From Negativicoccus succinicivorans (GTDB lineage: Bacteria; Bacillota; Negativicutes; Veillonellales; Negativicoccaceae): a stretch of DNA of 64,000 bases. How positions within the stretch are numbered: position 1 is the stretch's first letter; each line of letters starts with the position of its first letter. The notes beneath the pieces are model-generated. The model had not been told where the DNA came from and ran no database searches. It saw nothing but the letters and a program-made list of their open reading frames with translations. The stretch lies in assembly GCF_014207605.1 (NCBI RefSeq), contig NZ_JACHHI010000005.1:1-64000 (forward strand), read 5' to 3'. Position numbers and translations under genes: made by a program. This document shows positions 25,064 to 31,696 of this stretch, piece after piece.

Positions 25064-25690
25064 TTAATGATTTCGAAAATATAATTCCATCTTACGCTTC
25101 ATGCGCTGAATCGCATTATCTACTGTTTTTACCGGACGACCGATGCGTTGCGCAATCGTTTCATAAGAAAGTCCTCGCAAATAGTAGAGCAGCACCCGCA
25201 ATTCCAGCTTGCTCAAAACGCGCGGCACCGCTTGTGAAAGCGATACCATCCACTCGTTACGTAAATAAATCGACTCGGGATCGCTGTCGTTGTCTGTTGC
25301 CAGCATCTCCAATAGCGGACGCCCGCCATCGTCTTCTTCAAACACCGATCGATTGAGAGATATATAGGAATTGAGCGGCTGGTGTTTATACCGAGTGGCT
25401 CCTTTGATCGCCGTCAGCATTTGCCGGGTAATACAGATATTGGCAAAGGTTTTAAAGCTCGCACCGTATTTAGGATCATAATCGCGCGCCGCTTTAAACA
25501 GACCGATCATCGCTTCCTGCACCAAATCGTCGCTTTCCGCTCCGGCTAAAAAGTACGAGCGGGTCCTCAATTTGGCTAAGCCTCGATAGCGTTCAATAAT
25601 CGCTTCCAGAGCCTCGGTGTCTCCTGCTTGGCTGCGGAGTACCAACTCTTCATCCGTCGGCATTTCCGACGAATACTCCGTCGCCTCCAT
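25064..25690 (-). CDS. sigH: RNA polymerase sigma factor, SigH (Spo0H) type
   Basis: A 208-residue sigma-70-family factor. Region 2 shows TDEELVLRSQAGDTEALEAIIERYRGLAKL, ESDDLVQEAMIGLFKAARDYDP and FKTFANICITRQMLTAI. Region 4 shows LSKLELRVLLYYLRGLSYETIAQRIGRPVKTVDNAIQRMKRKM. In sporulators it directs early sporulation and competence genes. In non-sporulating relatives it can govern competence. It follows yacP, as in B. subtilis. Confidence 0.93.
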   Translation of the reverse strand: MEATEYSSEMPTDEELVLRSQAGDTEALEAIIERYRGLAKLRTRSYFLAGAESDDLVQEAMIGLFKAARDYDPKYGASFKTFANICITRQMLTAIKGATRYKHQPLNSYISLNRSVFEEDDGGRPLLEMLATDNDSDPESIYLRNEWMVSLSQAVPRVLSKLELRVLLYYLRGLSYETIAQRIGRPVKTVDNAIQRMKRKMELYFRNH

Positions 25691-25723
25691 GCGAACGCCT
25701 CCTCACCCAATATATACAAAATC

Positions 25724-25752
25724 ATTATACTTAAATAAAACTAGCGGCGCAA
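25724..25752 (-). promoter_or_regulatory. Promoter of sigH-secG
   Basis: The minus strand reads TTGCGC (25747-25752), a 17-nt spacer, then TATAAT (25724-25729), in the gap between yacP and sigH. The same -35 and spacing recur upstream of rimP at 44556-44584. Confidence 0.7.
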
Positions 25753-25762
25753 GCACCGTAAT

Positions 25763-26293
25763 TCATTTGCGGCGGCGCAGCCGTTCTAAAAAATCCCGCG
25801 CGTCGGGGCACAACTGCTCTACTAATGCGACGCGCTGTTTTTGCGTGAAGTTTGAATGTTCTTCTTTTTGCGCCTTTTTATCGGCACGTATGTCATGCAT
25901 CAAATCCCGCACCGATTTACGGTACGCGCCGCTGCCGCTGACTTGCGACTGCTCCGGTCCGTCCGACGTCACCACATAGATGTAGCGGTAGTTATCGCGC
26001 TGGCGAAAGGCTGCTTTTTCGATATAGCTGTCAGCAGTGGTTTGCGCCGTCGTATACACGATATGAAAACCGGGCGCACGTTCGATTATTTTGCTGGCAT
26101 GCCCGATCTTTTTGCCGTCAAATACCAAGACTACTTCGATCCCCGTGTGCTTTGCCAGATCGAGCAAGGTATCCGCTAAAAATTCCCGGGCGTGTTCCAG
26201 ATCATCTTTTTCAAAGCGCCAATACACAGGATCGGCAAAAATCACGTTGTAGCCGTCCACCAGCCACAACGGTTTCAAATTGTATTCAGTCAT
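25763..26293 (-). CDS. YacP-like NYN-domain ribonuclease (Rae1 family)
   Basis: A 176-residue PIN/NYN-fold protein. Acidic catalytic residues occur in WLVDGYNVIF, LVFDGKK, TADSYIEKAAF and VTSDGPEQ. The B. subtilis homologue Rae1 is a ribosome-associated endoribonuclease. The start at 26293 overlaps the rlmB stop by 8 nt; the 30-nt upstream extension lies inside rlmB. The C-terminal tail LERLRRRK is basic. Confidence 0.88.
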   Translation of the reverse strand: MTEYNLKPLWLVDGYNVIFADPVYWRFEKDDLEHAREFLADTLLDLAKHTGIEVVLVFDGKKIGHASKIIERAPGFHIVYTTAQTTADSYIEKAAFRQRDNYRYIYVVTSDGPEQSQVSGSGAYRKSVRDLMHDIRADKKAQKEEHSNFTQKQRVALVEQLCPDARDFLERLRRRK

Positions 26294-27077
26294 GTTGGGA
26301 CCGTTGTTGCCGCGCCGCCTCAAACATCATCAGCGCGCCGGCGACCGATACATTCAATGAGGATACTTTCCCCCACATCGGAATCTGTACCATGAAATCG
26401 CAATTTTCACGTACCAATCGCGAAATGCCCTTTCCTTCATTCCCCAGCACGATCACTATTTTGCCGCGCCAATCCGCTTTTGTGTACGTTAAATCGCCTG
26501 CCATATCAGCGCCGCCTACCCAAAAGCCCGCTTGTTTCAGCGCCGTCAATGTTTGCACTACGTTGGTGACGCGTGCAATCGGCAGCCATTCCACCGCGCC
26601 GGCCGATGTTTTATGAACGACCTCAGTCACTGCCGCGCTGCGTCGCTCGGGAATAATGACGGCGGCCGCTCCCGCGCCGTCCGCGGAGCGAATGATCGCG
26701 CCGAGATTATGCGGATCTTCGACACCGTCCAAAAGTATGACCAACGCATTTTCCATGTTTTGCACCGTCGCCAGTACACTTTCCAATGTGGCGTATTCAT
26801 ACGGCGGTAATTCCACCACAATGCCTTGTTGTCGCACATCGGGCACCATTTGTTGTAAGGTTTTGGCATCCGTCTCATGAACGGCAATTCCCGCCTTACG
26901 CGCCGTTTCAACCAACGCTTTCACATCACCGCGCACCGGCGTCTGCACATAGAGCGCGCGAGCGCGCCCGCTGGCAATCGTCTCCACTGCGCCGCGACGG
27001 CCGGCTATGTAATGAGCGGAAGCATCGGTATGCTCACGACGTTTACCGCCGAACTTAGGTTTGGCTTTGGATCTCAT
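26286..27077 (-). CDS. rlmB: 23S rRNA 2'-O-methyltransferase, RlmB/TrmH family
   Basis: A 263-residue SPOUT-class RNA methyltransferase with an N-terminal substrate-binding domain and a knotted SAM site. Motifs are LLDGVEDPHNLGAIIRSADGAGA, KTSAGAVEWLP, IVLGNEGKGISRLVRENCD, and IPMWGKVSSLNVSVAGALMMFEA. The basic N-terminus KAKPKFGGKRREH is typical. It overlaps mrnC by 23 nt. Confidence 0.94.
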   Translation of the reverse strand: MRSKAKPKFGGKRREHTDASAHYIAGRRGAVETIASGRARALYVQTPVRGDVKALVETARKAGIAVHETDAKTLQQMVPDVRQQGIVVELPPYEYATLESVLATVQNMENALVILLDGVEDPHNLGAIIRSADGAGAAAVIIPERRSAAVTEVVHKTSAGAVEWLPIARVTNVVQTLTALKQAGFWVGGADMAGDLTYTKADWRGKIVIVLGNEGKGISRLVRENCDFMVQIPMWGKVSSLNVSVAGALMMFEAARQQRSQHD

Positions 27078-27522
27078 GTCGCATTACCTCCTGCGCAATC
27101 GGCCAGGCCGTTTGTAAAAGTGTCTCCAGTCGCTCTTTTTGATCATGACGATAGCAATACCCAAGCAACGCTTCCCACGCTGTACTCTGTTGGTATTCGA
27201 CAAGCGTCGCACTGGCGGGCGCATGGAGAGAAAGATTACGGGCGCGGCGGCAAAGATCCCGCTCTTCTTCTGTCAGCGTATCCCATAAAGTCCGTAATAC
27301 CGCGCTTTGATTTTTCGCCGCCACCAAACGTGCCGCCAGATCATGCAACACACGCGTTTTGGGAATTCCGGTCGCGGCGAGACGAGTGCGTACAAAAACA
27401 CTGTAGACGGCGTCACCGACGAACGCATACGTCTGCAGATCCCACTCCTCTTCGGTCGTCGTCCCCTGCGCCAAACGCTCGATCGCTTCGTCACGCAGAT
27501 ATAAATATTGTTTAAATTTCAC
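27055..27522 (-). CDS. mrnC: Mini-ribonuclease III
   Basis: A 155-residue RNase III-like catalytic domain without the dsRNA-binding domain. Its core is LQTYAFVGDAVYSVFVR, HDLAARLVAAKNQSAVL, and EWEALLGYCY-like WEALLGYCYRHD near the end. Mini-III matures 23S rRNA in Bacillota. I use the GTG at 27522, inside the end of cysS; the upstream TTG at 27564 is less likely. Ribosome-site evidence is weak, so translation may be coupled to cysS. Confidence 0.9.
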   Translation of the reverse strand: MKFKQYLYLRDEAIERLAQGTTTEEEWDLQTYAFVGDAVYSVFVRTRLAATGIPKTRVLHDLAARLVAAKNQSAVLRTLWDTLTEEERDLCRRARNLSLHAPASATLVEYQQSTAWEALLGYCYRHDQKERLETLLQTAWPIAQEVMRHEIQSQT

Positions 27523-29116
27523 GACGATGCCACGTCGAACCTTCCGGTCCGTCTTCAACCACAATTCCGATCGCGGCCAGTCGATCCCGCAGCAAGTCGG
27601 CGAATTGGTATTTTTTCTCGGTGCGCGCCTGTTCCCGCAGCGCCAAAACGGATTGCATCACAGCCTGGTAACGTGCTTCCGGCGCATGTTGCGGCGGTTC
27701 CGCTTCAAGAGCGACTCCGAGAGCATTAAATCGCTCAGTCATTTCTTGCACCAGTTCCGGTAAATCTTCATTGATTGCCTGTTGGCGAACGCCGACGAGC
27801 ATTTCCAGCAACTCTTTGAATTCGTTGTCGTTCACTTCCGGCTCTTTCCAGACCTGCGGCAAAATGCCGAGGACATCCATCATTTCATGCAAAACATCCA
27901 GTACCGTATTCAGCGCGCGGGCATCTTCACCGTTATTGCCGGCAAGATAGATATTCGTATTTTTCACCAACGTAAACATCGCGCCGATGGCAAGTGCTGT
28001 GTTGAAATCATCATTCATTGCGGCGATAAACGCGTGCCGCGCTTCAATCGCCGCCGTACGCAATTCCTGCGCGGTGAAATCTTCTTCCTGATGGCCGCGG
28101 TTGACCGCCTGCCGCAATTTCGCCACCGTTGCCGCCAGACGAGCCACTGTCCGCTCCGCCTCTTCCAATCGTTCATCACTGAAGTCAAGCGGACTGCGAT
28201 AATGCGTGGAAATAAGGAAAAAGCGCAATGCGTCCGGACTGTACTTGGCTAAAATATCTTTGACGAGGAAAAAATTACCCAGCGATTTACTCATTTTTTC
28301 CTGATCGATTGTGATAAATCCGTTATGCAGCCAGTAATTAACGAAAGCGTGACCTGTGCAGCCTTCCGACTGCGCAATTTCATTTTCATGGTGTGGGAAA
28401 ATAAGATCGCTGCCGCCGCCGTGGAAATCAAATGTATCACCGAGATATTTAGTACTCATCGCGGAGCATTCGATGTGCCACCCCGGACGGCCTTTGCCCC
28501 ATGGGCTGTCCCACGACGGTTCATCGGGTTTGGCCGCTTTCCACAAGGCAAAGTCTCCCGGATTGCGTTTTTCGTCATCGACGGCCACACGCGCGCCCGC
28601 CAGCATGTCTTCCACATTGCGACCGGAAAGTTTCCCGTACGGCGCAAATGTAGAGATGTCATAGTACACATCGCCGTGCAACGGATAGGCGTGTCCTTCC
28701 GCAATCAGTCCTTCGACCATGCGAATAATGTCATCCATGTGCTCGGATACGCGCGGATAGCGATCTACGCGGCGAATATGCAACGCGTCCATCACTTCAA
28801 AATACGTCGCGATGAATTGCCCGGCAATATCGCTCCATTGTACGCCCGCCAATTTCGCCGCATTGATAATTTTGTCATCCACATCCGTGAAATTTTGAAT
28901 ATGTGTTACTTGGTAACCGCGGTATTCCAAGTAACGATGAATCACATCCCACGTCACAAACGGTCGCGCGTTACCGATATGCGAATGATTGTACGGCGTG
29001 ACACCGCACACATACATTTTTACTTTCCCGGGAGTAATCGGCTTGAACTCTTCTTTTTGCTTGGAAAGCGTATTATATACATAAATATTTTTTAAATCCG
29101 TTTCATCGACTTGCAT
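27512..29116 (-). CDS. cysS: Cysteinyl-tRNA synthetase
   Basis: A class I synthetase of 534 residues, slightly longer than the usual 460-480. It has the Zn-binding start MYVCGVTPYNHSHIGNARPF with the HIGH variant HIGN, GWHIECSAM, the GGSDLIFPHHENE helix, and the KMSKS loop (EKMSKSLGNF). A cysS-specific C-terminal region follows. The extra length is a C-terminal extension containing LREQARTEKKYQFADLLRDRL. It has a strong GGAGG-AAAACT-ATG start overlapping the cysE stop. Confidence 0.97.
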   Translation of the reverse strand: MQVDETDLKNIYVYNTLSKQKEEFKPITPGKVKMYVCGVTPYNHSHIGNARPFVTWDVIHRYLEYRGYQVTHIQNFTDVDDKIINAAKLAGVQWSDIAGQFIATYFEVMDALHIRRVDRYPRVSEHMDDIIRMVEGLIAEGHAYPLHGDVYYDISTFAPYGKLSGRNVEDMLAGARVAVDDEKRNPGDFALWKAAKPDEPSWDSPWGKGRPGWHIECSAMSTKYLGDTFDFHGGGSDLIFPHHENEIAQSEGCTGHAFVNYWLHNGFITIDQEKMSKSLGNFFLVKDILAKYSPDALRFFLISTHYRSPLDFSDERLEEAERTVARLAATVAKLRQAVNRGHQEEDFTAQELRTAAIEARHAFIAAMNDDFNTALAIGAMFTLVKNTNIYLAGNNGEDARALNTVLDVLHEMMDVLGILPQVWKEPEVNDNEFKELLEMLVGVRQQAINEDLPELVQEMTERFNALGVALEAEPPQHAPEARYQAVMQSVLALREQARTEKKYQFADLLRDRLAAIGIVVEDGPEGSTWHRREI

Positions 29117-29783
29117 AGTTTTCCTCCAGTTTTGCTAAACGTTCTTCCAAAAGTGCGACTTGTTCTTTCAAATTCGTAATTTTTTCTTTAATCGGATCCG
29201 GTAATTCGGAGTGATCCAAATCGACTTCCTCTTCATCGTTATCGATATGCAACGGGCTGATACCCCGGCTGGAAATCACTTGTCCCGGAATACCGACAAC
29301 GGTACTGTGCGGCGGCACCGGTTTAAGCACCACCGAACCGGAACCTATTTTAGCTCCTTCACCTACGGTAAACGAACCGAGCACTTTGGCTCCGCAGGCG
29401 ACTACCACGTAATCCTCGAGCGTCGGATGACGTTTGCCTTTTTCTTTACCCGTACCGCCCAAGGTTACCCCCTGATAGAGTGTCACATTATCGCCGACAA
29501 CGGCCGTTTCACCGATCACCACTCCGCCGCCGTGATCAATAAAGACACCGTTACCGATCTGCGCGCCGGGGTGAATTTCAATGCCCGTAAAAAACCGTGC
29601 CCAATGGGATAGTAACCGCGCGATAAAAAAGCAATTGTGTCGATACCACCAGTGCGATACACGATGCCACCATAATGCATGCAAACCGGGATAGCAAAAA
29701 ATGACTTCCCAAAAGTTTTTTGCTGCGGGGTCGCGCGCGAACACGACGCGAATATCATTTTGGCATTGTTGCAAAAAGTTCAC
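29103..29783 (-). CDS. cysE: Serine O-acetyltransferase
   Basis: A 226-residue enzyme making O-acetylserine for CysK. The left-handed beta-helix hexapeptide repeats include IEIHPGAQIGNGVFIDHGGGVVIGE, VTLYQGVTLGGTGK and GAKVLGSFTVGEGAKIGSGSVV, with the catalytic His in the DHG segment. The C-terminus is a coiled coil (LKEQVALLEERLAKLEE). I use the GTG at 29783, 6 nt after GGAG; upstream codons lie in the T-box terminator region. It overlaps cysS by 14 nt. Confidence 0.95.
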   Translation of the reverse strand: MNFLQQCQNDIRVVFARDPAAKNFWEVIFCYPGLHALWWHRVSHWWYRHNCFFIARLLSHWARFFTGIEIHPGAQIGNGVFIDHGGGVVIGETAVVGDNVTLYQGVTLGGTGKEKGKRHPTLEDYVVVACGAKVLGSFTVGEGAKIGSGSVVLKPVPPHSTVVGIPGQVISSRGISPLHIDNDEEEVDLDHSELPDPIKEKITNLKEQVALLEERLAKLEENYASR

Positions 29784-29796
29784 TTGCCGCTCCTTA

Positions 29797-30031
29797 AAAA
29801 TAAAAAAACCACCTGCTGCAGAGGCGTTGAAACGCGGTTCCACTCTGCTTTACAGATAGCTGTATCTCGATCGTCGTAACGGGACTTTACCGTTGCTGCG
29901 TACTCATTTTCTGCAGCACCACTCCGGGAGGCACTTCAACGTTGGTTGCCAAGCGAACTCACAGCCACGATCCGCTCTCTCTTAAGACAACACCGACGTT
30001 TACTTTTTCCGTTCATCGTGTATTTTCAATA
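29797..30031 (-). promoter_or_regulatory. T-box leader of cysES, tRNA-Cys specific
   Basis: The minus-strand leader has AAGAGAGAGCGGATCGTGG (stem I with AG bulge), a GAA-G-TGC specifier-loop layout implying codon UGC (Cys), and the T-box core AGAGTGGAACCGCG. It ends before cysE at GGTGG-TTTTTTT. Uncharged tRNA-Cys should relieve termination and raise expression of serine acetyltransferase and cysteinyl-tRNA synthetase. The exact terminator pairing is less clear than in the other T-box. Confidence 0.93.
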
Positions 30032-30037
30032 TAGTCT

Positions 30038-30066
30038 AGTGTAACGAAAAATGATAATTTTGTCAA
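30038..30066 (-). promoter_or_regulatory. Promoter of the cysES operon
   Basis: The minus strand reads TTGACA (30061-30066), a 17-nt spacer, then TACACT (30038-30043). The -35 box starts 4 nt beyond the 3' stem of the upstream structured RNA. Confidence 0.85.
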
Positions 30067-30069
30067 CTT

Positions 30070-30279
30070 TAAAACTGTTTATCGGCTGACCTGGTCTTTG
30101 CCCCCACACTCGCCTGCTGGAACTTTCGCTCCTCTCGTCACTATTCGCCCTCTCGGTTTTACCGGCAGGTCTTACTTCTAAGCCGCACCATGCTCAAAAA
30201 CGTTTTGTTTTCTTACGTGGGTCGTTTTGCCTGCGACTGGCCTCGACTTGCAACCACAGACCCGTAAACAGTTTGCCTC
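30070..30279 (-). ncRNA. Structured non-coding RNA with own promoter, possibly 6S RNA
   Basis: A minus-strand transcript of about 205 nt is predicted from a strong promoter at 30280-30308. Its 5' segment AAACTGTTTA-CGGGTC is complementary to its 3' segment GACC...CCG-A-TAAACAGTTT, closing the molecule end to end. Inside are CTTA-GAAG-TAAG, CGGT-AAA-ACCG and GGAGC-GAAA-GTTCC hairpins and a GTCTGT/AGAC region. No open reading frame is supported. Length and the closing stem fit 6S RNA (ssrS), but the many small hairpins are less rod-like than usual, so the family is uncertain. Confidence 0.6.
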
Positions 30280-30308
30280 ATTCTACAAACCCGATTAGAA
30301 AAAGTCAA
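30280..30308 (-). promoter_or_regulatory. Promoter of the structured RNA
   Basis: The minus strand reads TTGACT (30303-30308), a 17-nt spacer, then TAGAAT (30280-30285). The predicted start is 6-8 nt before the closing stem of the RNA. Further upstream (30332-30364) an inverted repeat ATAAAATC...GATTTTAT lies between this promoter and the divergent gene. Confidence 0.8.
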
Positions 30309-30387
30309 GCTAAAAAGATCGTTTCTTCTATATAAAATCGGCATACGAAAATCGCAGATTTTATCTCATCTGAATCGAAAAAAAGGG

Positions 30388-30393
30388 TATAAT
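30388..30393 (+). promoter_or_regulatory. -10 element of the HD-GYP gene
   Basis: A perfect TATAAT lies 57 nt upstream of the start codon, with no clear -35. It is preceded at 30357-30371 by a 15-base sequence identical to one upstream of cshA. Confidence 0.5.
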
Positions 30394-30449
30394 GAAATAA
30401 GGCTTAAAGAAAACACACTCTTTACATAAATAAACAAGGATGTTTGGCA

Positions 30450-31052
30450 ATGTTTACCTTAAATTTAATGCATACGGCGGCAGTGTACCAAAAAGATCGA
30501 CGCGAATTGGGCCGAGTCATGGAGCCCATGCTTTTTTTGCTGCGCCAAAAAAGCCACCGCCTCTACTCTCATTCGATTCAGGTCGCGCATTACGCAGCCA
30601 GCATCGCCGCTCAAATGGGTTTACCGGCCACCGAAATCGAAACGATTCAATCGGCCGCTCTGTTGCATGATATCGGACTTTTGACATTACCTACAGTAGC
30701 GTTACACAAGATGCCTTTCTTGACAAGGCGCGAACAAGCTCTATACAAAAAGCACCCGGATCTCGGCAGCAATATGCTCGAAACGATTCCGGCTTGCCAA
30801 CATATTATTCCTTATATCCGACATCATCATGAACGCTGGGACGGCACCGGTTTTCCCAAGCATCTGCGCGGCGTAAATATTCCTTTGGGTGCCCGCATCA
30901 TTGCCGTTGCCGATTACTACGAACAAATCACCAATCCCTCGGCGGAAAATTGGGCGAAAACAAAACAGGAAGCGTTGAATGAACTCTTCAGCGCCTCCGG
31001 TCTTCTGTTTGATCCGTCGATTGTCCGTGTGTTTATCGACATTTTGAGTTAA
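30450..31052 (+). CDS. HD-GYP domain protein (putative cyclic-di-GMP phosphodiesterase)
   Basis: A 200-residue, almost stand-alone HD-GYP domain. The metal-binding HD pair is LLHDIGLL (His73-Asp74), followed by KHPDLG (His102) and the signature HHHERWDGTGFPKHLRG (about 125-141) with GFP instead of GYP. GARIIAVADYYE follows. Such domains hydrolyse cyclic dinucleotides or related signals. No receiver or sensor domain is attached. The ATG at 30450 lies 9 nt after AAGGA. It converges with comF, their stop codons overlapping. Confidence 0.85.
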   Translation: MFTLNLMHTAAVYQKDRRELGRVMEPMLFLLRQKSHRLYSHSIQVAHYAASIAAQMGLPATEIETIQSAALLHDIGLLTLPTVALHKMPFLTRREQALYKKHPDLGSNMLETIPACQHIIPYIRHHHERWDGTGFPKHLRGVNIPLGARIIAVADYYEQITNPSAENWAKTKQEALNELFSASGLLFDPSIVRVFIDILS

Positions 31053-31696
31053 CGCGCGCCCGACGCGATTACCCAACCGATAATTTGTGCGGCACCGGCT
31101 CGGTACAAAACGCGCGCCGCTTCTTCCAGCGTAGCGCCCGTAGTATAGATATCATCCACAAGAATCACCGTACGACCTGTCAATGGAACTCCTTCCCACT
31201 GGAAGGAGTTTTTTATATTGGTATGACGATCTGTACGACTCAATGTGGATTGCGCCGGTGTGTGACGTATTTTGACAAGGTCTTTTGACCATTGCCAGCC
31301 GCGTTCCCGCGCCAGCGGTGCGAAAATTTCCGCCACCTGATTAAAGCCACGCTCGGCGTAGCGCTCCCGCGAGAGTGGAATCGGTACGCACAGAGCGTCA
31401 TCCGGAAACGCATCCGGCCAGGGAAAATCGCGCAACAAATTTTGAAATACCAGTGGATCCAAATGCTTGCGTCCGAATTTATAACGCAACAAGGCGCTGC
31501 GCACGCCGCCGCGGTAATCCGTGCAAGCGTAACATCCCGTAAGCTTGCCGTGATGACTCCCCGCAAGCTGTCGCGGCTGCCATACCTCGTCACGGCAATG
31601 CCGACACCACTCACCGTGCCGACTGACCGCCACGTGACAGCCGGGGCAATGCGGCGGATATAAAAAAGATAAAAGATATTGCCAAAAACTAGGCAT
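31049..31696 (-). CDS. comF: ComF-family phosphoribosyltransferase-like protein
   Basis: A 215-residue protein with an N-terminal zinc ribbon (PPHCPGC...CRHC, residues 17-34) and a PRTase-like domain. It includes CVPIPLSRERYAERGFNQVAEI, a TPAQSTLSRTDRHTNIKNSF segment, and the phosphoribosyl loop VILVDDIYTTGATL. ComF helps transport single-stranded DNA in natural competence. The start overlaps the recD2 stop by 8 nt. Confidence 0.92.
   Translation of the reverse strand: MPSFWQYLLSFLYPPHCPGCHVAVSRHGEWCRHCRDEVWQPRQLAGSHHGKLTGCYACTDYRGGVRSALLRYKFGRKHLDPLVFQNLLRDFPWPDAFPDDALCVPIPLSRERYAERGFNQVAEIFAPLARERGWQWSKDLVKIRHTPAQSTLSRTDRHTNIKNSFQWEGVPLTGRTVILVDDIYTTGATLEEAARVLYRAGAAQIIGWVIASGAR

Noticed and set aside
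29784-29843. Upstream extension of cysE
   Set aside because: It reads through the T-box terminator region, and the GTG at 29783 has a ribosome site.
30070-30279. RNase P RNA, SRP RNA or cobalamin/FMN/lysine riboswitch
   Set aside because: The conserved cores of these RNAs (for example GAGGAAAGTC for RNase P or GGAAGGAAGCAGC-like SRP loops) are absent on both strands.
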